This document shows, piece after piece, positions 1-11,612 of a stretch of 64,000 bases of DNA. Source of the DNA: Phialocephala subalpina. Taxonomy: Eukaryota; Ascomycota; Leotiomycetes; Helotiales; Mollisiaceae. The notes below the pieces were generated by a model. That model was not told the origin of the DNA, did not search any database, and saw nothing but the letters and a program-made list of their open reading frames with translations. Position numbers and translations under genes: made by a program. The stretch covers positions 64,721 through 128,720 of the forward strand of contig FJOG01000024.1 in the NCBI GenBank assembly GCA_900073065.1, in the 5' to 3' direction. How positions within the stretch are numbered: the stretch's first letter is position 1; every line of letters starts with the position of its first letter.

Positions 1-405
1 AAAATTATTAAAATTATTAAAATTATTAAAATTATTAATATTAAAAACTTATATTAAAAAGTTAAGAATAATAAGCGTTTCGATAAACGAATTAATCAAA
101 TCGTGAGAAAATATATAGATCGCGAACATTTAAATTCTTATATAATATTATATTATGCACTCAAATAAAAATTTCTTAAACGTTCGATTTAATTAATTCT
201 TCTGGGATCGGAAAGCCACAATTTGGCTCCCTAAATAATCAGGTTGCGAGATAATTTAGAGTGAGGAAATTGGGCTTTCTCTCGAGATTTAGACCTTAGA
301 TTTGTGCAACAAAAGGACGAGTTGAATTGAGACCTAGATTTTTGAGTCCTACTAAAGCTTTGGCAAATTCCGTATGTCAAACAAATTCCTCCCATCTCTA
401 ACATC
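1..405. other. AT-rich edge with 9-bp tandem repeat
   Basis: The first 36 bases are four tandem copies of a 9-mer (aaaattatt). Strongly AT-rich sequence continues to about 200 and looks like the edge of a low-complexity or mutated repeat block. No coding signal was seen. Bases 200-405 are the 3' flank of the leftward monooxygenase gene. Confidence 0.7.
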
Positions 406-1740
406 CTACAACTCTGGATTTGCTAGCAACTTCTGAAAAGACGACTGTGCATCAGCTGTCATCTGCTTGATATCTCCCTGCCAGATCTTCTCGAATCGGT
501 CATGCACTTCAGCTGCAATCCTTTCAATATCATGATCAACGCCTTCAGCCTGCCACTCATACAGTTCCCCAGTACGTCGACTGCTAGCCACCAACCATTG
601 AGACCTTTCTCGACGACACTGGTTGTAGGCCTGCAAAGCAGCACGCAATCCTGAAGGCGTTTTCGCAGAAGGGTTCGCTAGCAGCTCAGCCAGTACAGCA
701 GAGTCCTCAATCGCAAAGCCGGCGCCAGAGCCGTGGTGCGGACTGGTAGCATGGGCTGCGTCTCCGATGATACAGACTTTGCCTTTGGCGTAGGTTGGAG
801 CGGGGTGGTCCTTCATATCGAAGATGGCCCAGATATCAACGTCTTCATTAAGCAAGCTAAGAAGGCGGGTGACTGTCTGGCCCCACTCGGAGAAGTCGTT
901 GAGGGCATCTTGCTTGGTTGCTGCGCGGGTAGACTTGTGAATGTCCGGCCAGTTCTGGGATGTGGTTGTAAAGGCTACCACATTCAAGGTTTGCCCTTTG
1001 TCGATGGGGAAGGTGAGGATATGGCGGTCTGGTCCAAGATACATCCTCGAATTGACTGCAGCCGCTTCGCCCAACTCTGCGATGGCTTTCTCCATAGGGA
1101 TGAGTCCACGATAGGCGTATTTGTATGTGTAGCCTGCGTGGCTTTCGGGTTTCTCAGCGCCCAGAAGCGATTGTCGAACATGACTTTTCACGCCGTCTGC
1201 TCCCACCACTGCATCGGCCGTAACAGACGTGCCATCTGCAAAATGCAAGGTGACTGGGCCTTGGCCATCAGTTTCCTCCACTCGTTCAACTCTCTTGTGA
1301 AAGGCAGCAATACCCTTGGGCACGAACTTCACCATTTCCTCCAAGAAATGGGCACGATGCACACTGTTCGCACCCTCATCGTTGTAAAGCGAGAAGAGAA
1401 GTTTCTCATCTTCGTCCGCATCGCGATGAAAGCCGTCCAAGAAATCAAAATACAATCCCTTGCGACCCTTTTCCGAATCGGCACATTTGGACTCCCAGGT
1501 GTTGTGCGTAGCTACTGCTTTGAAAGCAGTATAGACGTTGGCATCGCATGCTTTCATGGCGCGGATGGAATTGGGAGCAAACGCAACGCCGGCCCCGATT
1601 TCAGCAAAGCCGTGGCCCTGCTCATAGATCTTGCACGGGACGCCTCTGGCGGTGAGGCCTAAAGCCAAGGTGACTCCAGCGATGCCTCCTCCGACTATGG
1701 CGATTCCTCCATGTGGATAGTCCGAAGTGATGTTGGACAT
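406..1740 (-). CDS. FAD-dependent monooxygenase, salicylate hydroxylase-like
   Basis: Single-exon 444-residue protein of the PHBH-type aromatic-ring hydroxylases. These use FAD and NAD(P)H to hydroxylate, often with decarboxylation, aromatic acids or secondary-metabolite intermediates in the cytosol. Three family motifs are visible: the N-terminal dinucleotide-binding IVGGGIAGV, the mid-protein DG motif (VVGADGVKS) and the C-terminal GD motif (CIIGDAAHATSPHHGSGAG) that contacts FAD ribose and pyrophosphate. Length is normal for the family. The ATG is followed directly by the Rossmann strand, so the start is secure. No biosynthetic partner gene lies nearby, so the substrate cannot be assigned; salicylate is only the nearest family label. 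A long open frame on the opposite strand is a shadow of codon use. Confidence 0.9.
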   Translation of the reverse strand: MSNITSDYPHGGIAIVGGGIAGVTLALGLTARGVPCKIYEQGHGFAEIGAGVAFAPNSIRAMKACDANVYTAFKAVATHNTWESKCADSEKGRKGLYFDFLDGFHRDADEDEKLLFSLYNDEGANSVHRAHFLEEMVKFVPKGIAAFHKRVERVEETDGQGPVTLHFADGTSVTADAVVGADGVKSHVRQSLLGAEKPESHAGYTYKYAYRGLIPMEKAIAELGEAAAVNSRMYLGPDRHILTFPIDKGQTLNVVAFTTTSQNWPDIHKSTRAATKQDALNDFSEWGQTVTRLLSLLNEDVDIWAIFDMKDHPAPTYAKGKVCIIGDAAHATSPHHGSGAGFAIEDSAVLAELLANPSAKTPSGLRAALQAYNQCRRERSQWLVASSRRTGELYEWQAEGVDHDIERIAAEVHDRFEKIWQGDIKQMTADAQSSFQKLLANPEL

Positions 1741-2661
1741 TATGGTAGTTGCTTCAGATAAGTAGATTTTTGTGAAGATGGGTTTGCTTCAGGATGCTAG
1801 TAACTTGTGAAGAATTGGGTTGCTTTAACTAGGAAGTGTGATATTGTGTAGAGGCTTGAAATGTGATGAAGCATGAGACCTCTGCTCAGACGTCTATTAT
1901 ATAGAAGTTTTCTTTCTCGTCCAGCATAGTTAGTCATTGCTCGTCTGACCTTAATCAGCGCGTCCGACGTCATTGATCGACCAGAGCTGCCGAAGGGTAC
2001 GTCGGGATCCACGAATGCTTTGCAAGATAGTAACGCGTAAATTGCGAGATCGTTGTAATTGCATTGAAGAGAATGCATGTTTGCGATGGAGTGCTTCCAT
2101 CCTCGTCGGATGATCCTGGCGTTGAGGCCGACCCGACTCGCCATAGGCTTAGCGAAAGCCGAACGGATGGCGCCCCCGGATAGTGCACTACAACAGTAGG
2201 GCTGTCCAAACACCGGATCCCGAATTAAAGCTGTAGTAGTCAGAATCGCTGGTATTTCTAACCGCTCAACAATTCCTGTTCCCGACTTTGGAAAGCACGG
2301 AATTAGAATCGTCGACTGTAGAACCGCAATGATGATCAGTGCTAGGAAGATGTTGTAGGAGCCTGGCTGACAATGAATCCTTCTTACGGGATACCTGAGA
2401 ATATCGCAAATAACGACTTTCCGGGAAACATCGGTTGAAGGTCGAAATGCGCATTCCCCTGTTATGTTACGTTGGTTGGGAGTTGAAAGGCTCCCTTTAA
2501 GTTCTTGTTTCGGACTTGCGCGGGGAAGGTGCGGTACGGAGCGACGCGCTGGAAACTAAGTCCAGCGCCCGCCCAGTGCCGTATCGGTCTAGTGCTCGCC
2601 TCAACCTATCCGATAAAAGTAAAGTGAGATTGAGCACAACGCCATGCATGCAAAGGTGAAG
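1741..2661. other. intergenic, 5' flank of monooxygenase
   Basis: No supported gene. It should hold the monooxygenase promoter. Base composition is mixed, and the opposite-strand open frames here have no recognisable protein features. Confidence 0.5.
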
Positions 2662-2917
2662 TATCCCTTACACTGCGGTGCCGCGCATACTAATTACCGA
2701 GGAATTAAAGCAACTTCAAAACTGTGCATCTTACTACACAATTATATGAAATCAAATCCCTATATAGAAATTAAACTTTACTCATTGTGCTACATATATT
2801 AAAAGTTTTTATTAATTTTTATAAAGGATTACTATGGTAATCGTGTATTGAAAGTAGTGAGTTCTCTCGCTTAAATATTTTTGGTGGGGAGGTGTGCGTG
2901 CCGCAGTGTAAGGGATA
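2662..2917. mobile_element. MITE-like element with 17-bp terminal inverted repeats
   Basis: Bases 2662-2678 (tatcccttacactgcgg) and 2901-2917 are perfect inverted repeats of 17 bp. They enclose 222 bp of AT-rich non-coding DNA. The outermost TA on each side could be a TA target-site duplication, as left by Tc1/mariner/pogo-type transposases. The arms continue imperfectly inward as a cgcgcat/cgcac-like block. No transposase frame is inside, so this would be a non-autonomous MITE of about 256 bp. Confidence 0.65.
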
Positions 2918-3724
2918 AAACCGTTCCGTGCTAAATGGAAGATGGGCAGAAATAATTGAAAACTTGATACTGTATAGCACGTCCAGATTTTTGAACGTTC
3001 AATCAACTCGATTGAAGCATCCGGCTTCTTGCTCCTCCTTAGATGTGTCTAAGCATATGGAGAATATGGCTGGTTGATGCTTCGGCGCGTGTGCCTTGCG
3101 GTCAGCCTCACCTCACGAGCCCGGGGACAGAAGTCTGGGTTACAGGGCATTTTTAAGCGATTTTCAGGCATTATGATCTCGCGCTCAGGCCATTAATCAT
3201 AATAATTATCGCAATCACTTAAAAGTTATAAAATAACGACTCGCGATTATAATTTGAAATTTAAGTTATATAGGTCTTTACACAGGAAGAAACTTTCTAT
3301 TCACTAGATTTTAGAATATCTTGAGGTTTGAGGGGAAAATGCCCTATAACCTAGACTTATGTCCGCAGGCTCGTCAGGCCGGATTCGTCGAAGCGTCCAT
3401 TCGCATTCGCTGGCTTTGGCGGGGCACACAGCCAACCAGACTCCAGACCAACACCTCCTTGAGTGCCATTTGCTAAAATTAAACTGACAGGAGATGGGAG
3501 TGTCAACCGTGCCTATCACGACTTACCACGCCTGTCACACTGTCACACATCGTTTCCAGCCATATGTGAGTAATGTGGAAGTGTTTTTGAGAGGGCAGCC
3601 AATCCAGAGGTCAGCAATTTTCAGCTCAGCACCGCTCGAGGCTCGGAGTGCTAAATCTAAACTACAAGACTCTCTAAATCATCCAAATTTCTGAACGTCT
3701 TGTGACTCCAAACAAATCCCAAAG
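2918..3724. other. intergenic, NLR 5' flank
   Basis: No supported gene. The stretch is AT-rich to about 3300 and may contain more decayed repeat. The promoter and 5' UTR of the NLR gene should lie between 3550 and 3724. Confidence 0.5.
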
Positions 3725-6700
3725 ATGTTAAAGAGGCTTGGCTCACCGTTTGGTCGCGCGTTTGGACGCCAGAAGTCCAAAGTCGGGGATTCGAGCGCGG
3801 AGAGCACGTCAAAAATCGCCGATCCCACCATCAGGCTAGACACAACCTCAACAGCGCAACAAACGGTTGACTTGTATTCCACAGAAGGACCTATAGGCAT
3901 CAGGGTCGTGGCTGATCCTACCGATGCTACCCTTGAGTATAATCCAAGATCTAGCTATTAATTATAACTATCACTTCTAACCTGCGTTTTAAACAGTATC
4001 GTCTTCGTACATGGCCTTACGGGCAATCGCGACAAAACATGGACGCATACGAACGACTTCTTTTGGCCACTCGAGTTGGCAAAAGATATACCAACCGCAC
4101 GCATCATGACTTTTGGCTACGATGCCGACGTTGTCAAGTTATGGGGCATAGCTGGGAGTAACAATCTCAGGAATCATGGGAAGAGCTTAGCATCTGATGC
4201 ATCGGATCTACGAAGAGGATACCGGGACCGACCTATAATCTTCATCGCCCACAGCCTAGGGGGTCTGGTCTGCGAACAAGCACTCTTAATCTGCAGAGAA
4301 GGCGAGCCAAACCTCGAGAAAGTCTTTCATGCTACGAAGGGCATCATCTTTATGGGCACACCCCATGGAGGGGCAGATTTGGCAAACTGGGGATATACAC
4401 TCGCGACGTATCTCAACATCGTCCGGAGGACCAACTCCGCAATCTTAGGTGACCTTCGCCAAAAGTCAGAAGTGCTGACTGCTGTTCAACAACAATTCCA
4501 GCAATTGCTTCGCAAACCTGGTGTTGATATTGGGATATATTGCTTCTTCGAGGAGAAGGCTGTCGTCGGTCTAGGGATTATTGTTTCGGAGCAATCGGCT
4601 GTTCTACACGGATACTCTAACCAAGCTATTCCTGCAAATCATATGGATATGACAAAATTTAGTGGGAAGAATGACGCGGGGTACCGACGGGTGTTGAACA
4701 GGTTGCGTGACTTGATGGAATTGATGGATTCAGCAACAGCAACCGACATGGGTCAGGAGCCTATTGGGAGTGGCCAAACATCACCAAGGGTTGGCAATCT
4801 CGGACCTACTACTACTAGTGCTCCTAGGGTGGGAGTACACAGTCAAACACTCAACCAGTCCAATACTGGCTCTGGATCAGCATTTGGAAATGTGCAAGGG
4901 AATGTTCATATACGTAGGTGAACCTTGTAGTAGCTTCATGCGAATAGTCGATAACATTTGTACATAACGTAGATCCTGAGAGCGATCCACGCCTTGAGAA
5001 AGAGACCAAATGCCAACAGCTTCTCCGAACCTCAGATTACGAGCGATACAAGGACAGAAACCCATGCCCTGTTCAAGGCACGTGCCAATGGTTTTTGAGG
5101 CATACTAACTATATCAACTGGCGGGACAGCCTCACCTCAAGTCTCCTTTGGATTTCTGCAGATCCAGGCTGCGGTAAATCTGTGCTATCCAAGTTTCTAG
5201 CGGACCAGGAATTGCAAGTGACCAAGGATCGAACCATTTGTTACTTCTTCTTCAAGGACGATAACGAAGACCAAAAGACAACTACAAATGCCTTATGTGC
5301 TCTCCTCCATCAACTCTTCGGGAAGAAAAATGAGCTTCTTAAGTATGCTTTAGAAGTCCACAATTGTAATGGAGACAAATTTACGGCAAGCGTCGACTTA
5401 TTATGGGAAATCCTTATTACGGCCTCAGCGGACCCCAAAGCTAAAGAAATCATATGCGTTTTGGATGCTCTCGACGAATGCAGACAGTCCGAACTGGAAT
5501 ACTTGCTTCGGAAAGTATGTGCCTTTTACGAAGGCCATCGCATTCCAGACAAGACAGCTTTGAAATTTCTCGTGACCAGTCGACCATTGCAGCGTATTGT
5601 GGATCAATTCAGCGACCTTGCTCAAGGACTACCCACGATTCGTCTAGCAGGCGAAGAAGACATAGATCAGATCAAACGTGAGATAGACCTTGTTATCCAA
5701 GACGAGCTTGGGAAGATTCAGCGAAGGTGGCGCCTCGATCAAGCGACAATTTCGGTCTTGCAGGGAGAACTTGCCAAAGTCGAGCACAGAACATACCTGT
5801 GGCTGAAGCTGATATTTGAGTTGATTCGGAAAGATGCTCAATCTGTTACAAAGAGAGGCAGGCTGAAAATCTTCGGCACGATACCGGACTCCGTCGATGC
5901 TGCGTACACAGCCATTCTCAACCAGAGCACAGACAAAGAACAAGCAAAGAAGCTCTTGCAGATCGTTTGTATTGCAGTCAGGCCACTATCTGTAAAGGAG
6001 ATGAGCATCGCGCTATCAATCCAAGAAGACGATAAAGCACTTAGTGATCTCGAGGTTCAATCAGAGGAATACTCTAAGAATCTGATCCGGAATCTCTGTG
6101 GTCTCTTCGTGAGCGTTATCGATGGAAGAGTCTATTTGCTTCATCAAACCGCCAAAGAGTTCTTGATCGGACGAAAAGAACTTACTCAATCAACGTCAAC
6201 TACTGCTGGTTGGATTTGGAAGCACACACTCTCTGTCCAACACTCCAACTTCGTTCTTGCTCATATCTGCATGTGGTATTTGCGGCTAGAGGGGTTCAGT
6301 GTTGAGGAAACTTCTACGAATATACAGGACGAGAATAACTCGGACGACAACTCGGACGACGACGAATACTACGAAGACGACAACGAATTCCAAATGAAAG
6401 CAAAGAATCTCAAGTTCAGATACGACTTCCTTAAGTACTCCGCAATCAATTGGGCAGTTCATTTCCGAGAAGCCATGATTCCAAAAGGCGATAATTTGAT
6501 AGCATTAGCTTTAGATATCTGCTCTCCTCAAGCCTACCCATATACCATCTGGAGTCTGATATACTGGGCGAATGAGGGATTCTTAGAGCCGCCTTCTAGG
6601 CTTATCAGTCTACATCTTGCATCACAATTCGGACATCAAGGAGTAGTAAGCCAGCTACTCGCGGCGCCGGGGATCGAGGTTAACGAGGCAGATAAAAATG

Positions 6701-7398
6701 GCTGGACACCGCTCTATCGTGCAGCCTCAGAAGGGCACGCCGCCATCGTAAGCCAACTGCTCGCGGCGCCGGGGATCGAGGTCAACGCGGCGGATAAAGA
6801 CGGCTGGACACCGCTCTATAGTGTAGCCTTAGAAGGGCATACTGCTATCGTAAGCCAATTGCTCACGGCGCCGGGGATCGAGGTCAACGCGGCGACTAAA
6901 TACGGCTGGACACCGCTCTATAATGCAGCCTCAAGAGGGCATACCGCTATCGTAGGCCAACTGCTCGCGGCGCCGGGGATCGAGGTTAACGCGGCGGATA
7001 AAGATGGCTGGACACCGCTCTATCGTGCAGCCTCAAGAGGGCACACCGCTATCGTAGGCCAACTGCTCGCGGCGCCGGGGATCGAGGTCAACGCGGCGGA
7101 TAAAGATGGCTGGACACCGCTCTATAATGCAGCCTCAAGAGGGCATACCGCTATCGTAGGCCAACTGCTCGCGGCGCCGGGGATCGAGGTTAACTTGGCG
7201 AGTAAAAATAGTTGGACACCGCTTCATAATGCAGCCTCAGGAGGGCACACCGCTATCGTAGGCCAGCTGCTCGCGGCGCCGGGGATCGAGGTTAACGTGA
7301 TAAACTCACAAGGCGAAACCCCGCTACGTATTGCTCAACAATCTGATTTTAAAGATATTATAAAGTTATTACTACCACTAATACTAGCCTCTACTTGA
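3725..7398 (+). CDS. NLR-like STAND protein: SesB-type hydrolase, NACHT, ankyrin repeats
   Basis: Exons 3725-3936, 3997-4913 and 4973-7398, joined in phase, give 1184 residues. Residues ~71-300 form an alpha/beta-hydrolase of SesB type: DIVFVHGLTGNRDKTW oxyanion region, nucleophile motif AHSLGG with Ser157, and a GTPHGG block. A Gly/Asn/Ser-rich linker leads to a NACHT NTPase with P-loop ADPGCGKS (Lys445) and Walker B VLDALDEC (~539-546). A winged-helix-like region and an Asp/Glu-rich insertion follow. Residues ~920-1184 are ankyrin repeats, most of them near-identical. In fungi such proteins act as cytosolic non-self or heterokaryon-incompatibility sensors: repeats bind ligand, NACHT oligomerises and the N-terminal effector is activated. 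That role is from the family. No partner effector gene is adjacent. The second intron uses a gtaggt donor at 4914. Confidence 0.9.
6607..7320 (+). repeat. seven 102-bp units encoding ankyrin repeats
   Basis: Seven consecutive 102-bp units, each encoding one 34-residue ankyrin repeat. The core ctcgcggcgccgggga recurs every 102 bp with almost no silent divergence. Residue changes concentrate at a few positions, such as the R/N/S after PLY and the D/K/N before GW. High DNA-level identity points to recent amplification or gene conversion. Confidence 0.9.
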
Positions 7399-7795
7399 TA
7401 TTATGTACAGTTTTAGCTAGTATATAATACCTTTTTTCATCTCTTTATAAAGCGTTCTACGTAATTTACTTCTTGCAAAGCTATAACATTTGCAAGGCCG
7501 CGCTCCCCGAACGACCTAGTGCTATACGTGACTATACGTACAGCGCATAAAAGGTAATTCGCTTGTGATTATTTAGCGGTACAGTGTCTAAATTTCTATT
7601 CGTTATTGAATTTTCGAATCTCGGATTGTAAATCGCGAATTCCGGAACGCAGAGAATTAGGCTATCTCAACAGTCAAGTTAAGTCCAGCCTCAAACGCTG
7701 TCAATCGGTTAAGTTATCGACCACATCCGGAGAATGAAATCCTAGCTCCACGATATTTCTTTCGAGATCCGAGAAACAGTATCTTGGTTCTTACA
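7399..7795. other. intergenic between convergent genes
   Basis: Shared 3' flank of the NLR and the leftward membrane-protein pseudogene. AT-rich, no coding signal. Confidence 0.6.
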
Positions 7796-9741
7796 TTATG
7801 ACCATCGATAGATATCACCCGTAGTTCCTTCCCTTACCAAATTCCACACTTCGCTCTCAACTCCAAAACCAGCTCTCCTCCCCTTCCTCTCATCCCTCAA
7901 CTCTCCATACCTCACAACCAGGTCTCTCAGCCCATCTCCCACATTCTTGTCGCCACCCAATGACGATCCGCGCGTCATCTCATTCAAAACGCTACTTCCT
8001 CTCGTAGCACACAGCAGCTGCAAGAATCCCCCACTGCTCGCCGAGATACCATTGTCTACCAACGCCATCATGCCCATTATGATGAAGACAAATGCCCCCA
8101 CGAGTGTTAGTGCGTAGGGAATAGCCAGTAGATATGGGTAGTGGAACTGGTATTGGTTGATGTAGTTGCTCGTTATAACTTTGGTTGAGATGTTGTTGTT
8201 GGATAATGTGAGTAGTGAAATTGTTATATTTTGTAGTAAGCTTTGCAGGATACTAGCCGAAAGGGGAATATCCAATAATGTTGCGTTGTCGGTACTATAT
8301 GATGCCATTGGTGTATCGAAGATGATTATATTAGCCACGAACTGATTTTCTATGTCTGCCTGAAGTTAGATGAGATCAATACTGCGAGCAAAGGCAAGAT
8401 GGAATGACCGTAATCTGTGACAGCACCACTTAACGCATCTCTGATAGATGCAAATATTGCGTAGGCATTTGCTTCGCGGTATGTTATTGAAACATTTTGT
8501 CCATAGGGGAGTGTAAGGTTGTCTGGATAGATTATTGAGTTGTTGTAAAATGGGGGGAAAGGTGAGGATTGTGATGCCAAATATGAGCTGTTCAGTAGAT
8601 ACCCTCTTTGAATGGCAACGACATCAGTAGTTTGGAACCCACTAGTGTAGTTCATATTGAAAGTGTATTCAGAATACCAAACTGCGCAGCTCATAGAATT
8701 TGTAGCATTCCATTGGACCTCAAAACAAAAGTGATGTTATTTTCATCCATTGGCTGTTGTGCAGCAATGTATTGTATGTTCTTGTTATCAAAGTACGTGT
8801 TCGCTTCGGCGTTGGAAGTAGCATTGCCATACGTGTTAGTAACAGTGGTTGGGAGATCTGATGTTGTGTCATCTCGGCAGGCAAATTCTGGCCCTGGCAT
8901 CGTGATTTGGTACGTGCAATTACTGCTGCCACAAGGTGTAAGGCTTTGTAGGTAGCTTCCGCTCATCGCAGCAGCCTTCATGACTTTATTTAAGTACGGT
9001 TTAGGGTATCTGGCGTTGTCAGTGAGGAGGCGGTAATGCATGCAGACAACAGAAATTTGTACCTTAAGTCACCATCATATTCTAGAATGAACAGCAGATT
9101 TCCGGCAAGATCAGCTTCAGTGTTGGTGTTGCCTCTAAAGCCAAAGTCATATGTCGGTACAGAGATATTCGGAGAAGTATGAATTGTATTCCCAACGACA
9201 AGGATAGCGCTTGGAGGGAACACTACAGCGATAGGAACGAGTGGAAAGAACAAACCCATCAGTCAAAGCAGCGGTGCCGTCCTCAAGCCAGAGGCATCAA
9301 GTAGTTTGAGCGGGCTTGAAGGTATCGAAAGTAAGTTGTCAATGGTGGAGACCTTAGCCGGACTTTTGCGAAGCTTGCTCCACAGGAGTTGTGTGTAGGA
9401 CGTTCCCAGGGCGACTCCTAGGGACACACCCAAGAGTTGGCCAATTACGGTAGAAATTGTTGTGACCCAGCACTGGTGGATGAAAGTGTTTGCACTTTGG
9501 TTGTCAAGATGTCTAAAGAAGCGATAATGACCTATTGCAGAAGCCAAGCCTGTGTTCATCTTTAGTGAGGTGCTCATGACCGCTTTATTCTAAACGCATC
9601 TGTAATGAATCCTATAGTGATCAATGTCGGAGTGAACCATCCTATCGACCATTTGCTGATTGTTCTTTCTGATGTTTGGTCTCCGAGACATTCTTCAGTC
9701 TCACAATCATTCGCTGGAACCTTTTCAAAATCTGGGCTCAT
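7796..9741 (-). pseudogene. broken fungal multi-pass membrane protein gene
   Basis: Pieces in several frames together form one large fungal membrane protein of unknown function. They are: an N-terminal KWSIGWFTPTLITIGF helix region; GLASAIGHYRFFRHLDN; a TM block ending SYTQLLWSKL; KVSTIDNLL; PLVPIAVVFPPSAILVV; a Cys-containing luminal region (PCGSSNCTY); and a C-terminal TM (ALTLVGAFVFIIMGM) with a conserved tail. Two joins are clean introns (9062-9010, and one near 8412-8360). Lesions are an in-frame TGA at 9265-9263 inside the conserved TM segment, with coding sense continuing in the same frame, a frame change near 8691 with no possible intron, and no in-phase splice near 9560-9590. The ATG is placed at 9741. 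Function is unknown. Sequence error is an alternative to decay. Confidence 0.6.
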
Positions 9742-11070
9742 TATTGAACGAAGCTTGCCAAGAGGTGAAGAGAAGGGGATAGGAATAAAAGAGGAAGCAA
9801 AGGGCAATAGGTGTGATTACAATTCTGTAGCGCGCATTCGCTACACTTTCCTTTTCGAAGTAATGTGAGACCGCCAGCTGATGTCTTATCAAACTCGGAT
9901 CCTCAAGTACGATGTGGAAGGAACTACCCGTTCTCCCGATCAACAGTCACAGGGCCTCTGCAGAGGCTGTTTTCTTATAGCTTGGAGTTCACCTCATGTG
10001 GTGTTTTACAAATACTATCTAATTGCTGCAATCCTCTATATACATAAGGGCATGGCATGGCATGCTCCGACAAGGAAGCCAGATGGACAAAATGAGGTGA
10101 GGCAGAGACGAGTCAAGTCCAACCACTGTCCAAGACTAGGCAAGGCTCTACTAGGAGATTGCACTACTCCGCGACTGGAACGCCAACGACTGCCCCTGTC
10201 TCTCTTACGTGCTGAATGCAGATTGGATGAGAGGGATGTGAAGAAAAGAAAGTGTGGAACACGGACATGAACTCACAGAAACAACGAATCGCAACACCGT
10301 CCGTTGGGCGTTGCCGTTGCCTTCCTCGAGCCGAAAGACAAGGCCGCAAATTTATCGTAGGTGGCACACCGCCCACCACACACGTGCATGCATACTAAGT
10401 ATGCCCTAGCCTGCCACCAAACGCCTCATCGGCTCATAAACCACTCGTATTGTTTTCTTTTTTACTCTACCCAACCAAGAAAGAGTGGCGGCGCTTATCG
10501 TTATCTTGTAGCTCTGTGCGAACCAGCTGAGCCGACTCGTATGACAAAGGTAGGATCATTGCGTAACAATAGCTAGGGCCGTCTTGAACAAGAACCCGGA
10601 GAAGGATTCCTTACACCTTGTCTGGGTTTCCACCGAAGTATCGTAAGGGCCACGATACACAAATGTGGAGAGGTCGTGTATACTCACTTGCAGGGTTCTG
10701 CAAAATCATTCTGATATGATTTGTTTGATAAGCTGGGATCAGCCCATCAACATTTCGAGACAAGGAAGTTTTCTCTGACTCGTCAGGATGTTGGAAAGGA
10801 ACCGTGGAACAGTATCTGCGCCCTGATGCTCGGAAAGTGCGTCCTGCGCGCGACAGCCGCGAGTTGGGTTCCAATATCTAAGATTGTAAAGTTGAGGTTG
10901 CTACGAGTAGGACTGGTCGCGTTGGGGGCTGGGGTTTCTTTTCAGCAATCTCAATTGACAGCTGGCGGGCATGGCGATAGTGGTTCCACGTTCTCGACTC
11001 GATTGGTGAACTCTGGGGGTAAAAGAGGCACTTAACAAGGAATATATATTCAAATAATGCATTATTTGCC
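9742..11070. other. intergenic, no supported gene
   Basis: Only short open frames without recognisable motifs or splice-linked continuation. The last ~60 bases before 11071 are AT-rich (aatatatattcaaataa), as usual upstream of dispersed fungal 5S genes. Confidence 0.5.
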
Positions 11071-11612
11071 ACATACGACCATAGACTGAGGAGNNNNNNN
11101 NNNNNNNNNNNNNNNNNNNNNNNNNNNNNNNNNNNNNNNNNNNNNNNNNNNNNNNNNNNNNNNNNNNNNNNNNNNNNNNNNNNNNNNNNNNNNNNNNNNN
11201 NNNNNNNNNNNNNNNNNNNNNNNNNNNNNNNNNNNNNNNNNNNNNNNNNNNNNNNNNNNNNNNNNNNNNNNNNNNNNNNNNNNNNNNNNNNNNNNNNNNN
11301 NNNNNNNNNNNNNNNNNNNNNNNNNNNNNNNNNNNNNNNNNNNNNNNNNNNNNNNNNNNNNNNNNNNNNNNNNNNNNNNNNNNNNNNNNNNNNNNNNNNN
11401 NNNNNNNNNNNNNNNNNNNNNNNNNNNNNNNNNNNNNNNNNNNNNNNNNNNNNNNNNNNNNNNNNNNNNNNNNNNNNNNNNNNNNNNNNNNNNNNNNNNN
11501 NNNNNNNNNNNNNNNNNAATTGGGCATCCCGTCCGCTCTGCCATACACAAGCCTCAGATCGGCAGATTAGTAGTTGGGTGGGTGACCACCAGCGAATACC
11601 TGCTGTTGTATG
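11071..11612 (+). rRNA. 5S rRNA gene, interrupted by assembly gap
   Basis: The 5' part (acatacgaccatagactgag..., 11071-11093) and the 3' part (11518-11612, with gtagttgggtgggtgacc and ending ctgttgtatg) are the two sides of a fungal 5S rRNA. The T-run right after it (11613-11618) is a Pol III terminator. The known bases total 118, the usual 5S length, so nothing is missing if the gap inside has zero true length. The internal control region is intact in the 3' part. Confidence 0.85.
11094..11517. other. assembly gap (424 N)
   Basis: Run of 424 undetermined bases inside the 5S rRNA gene. Sequence on either side of the gap may not be truly adjacent in the genome. Confidence 1.

Noticed and set aside
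733..1662. 309-codon plus-strand frame
   Set aside because: Lies fully opposite the intact FAD monooxygenase; no motifs; a typical antisense shadow.
6607..7320. Regular 102-bp repeats as a CRISPR array or satellite
   Set aside because: Units are in frame and encode ankyrin repeats; there are no spacers.
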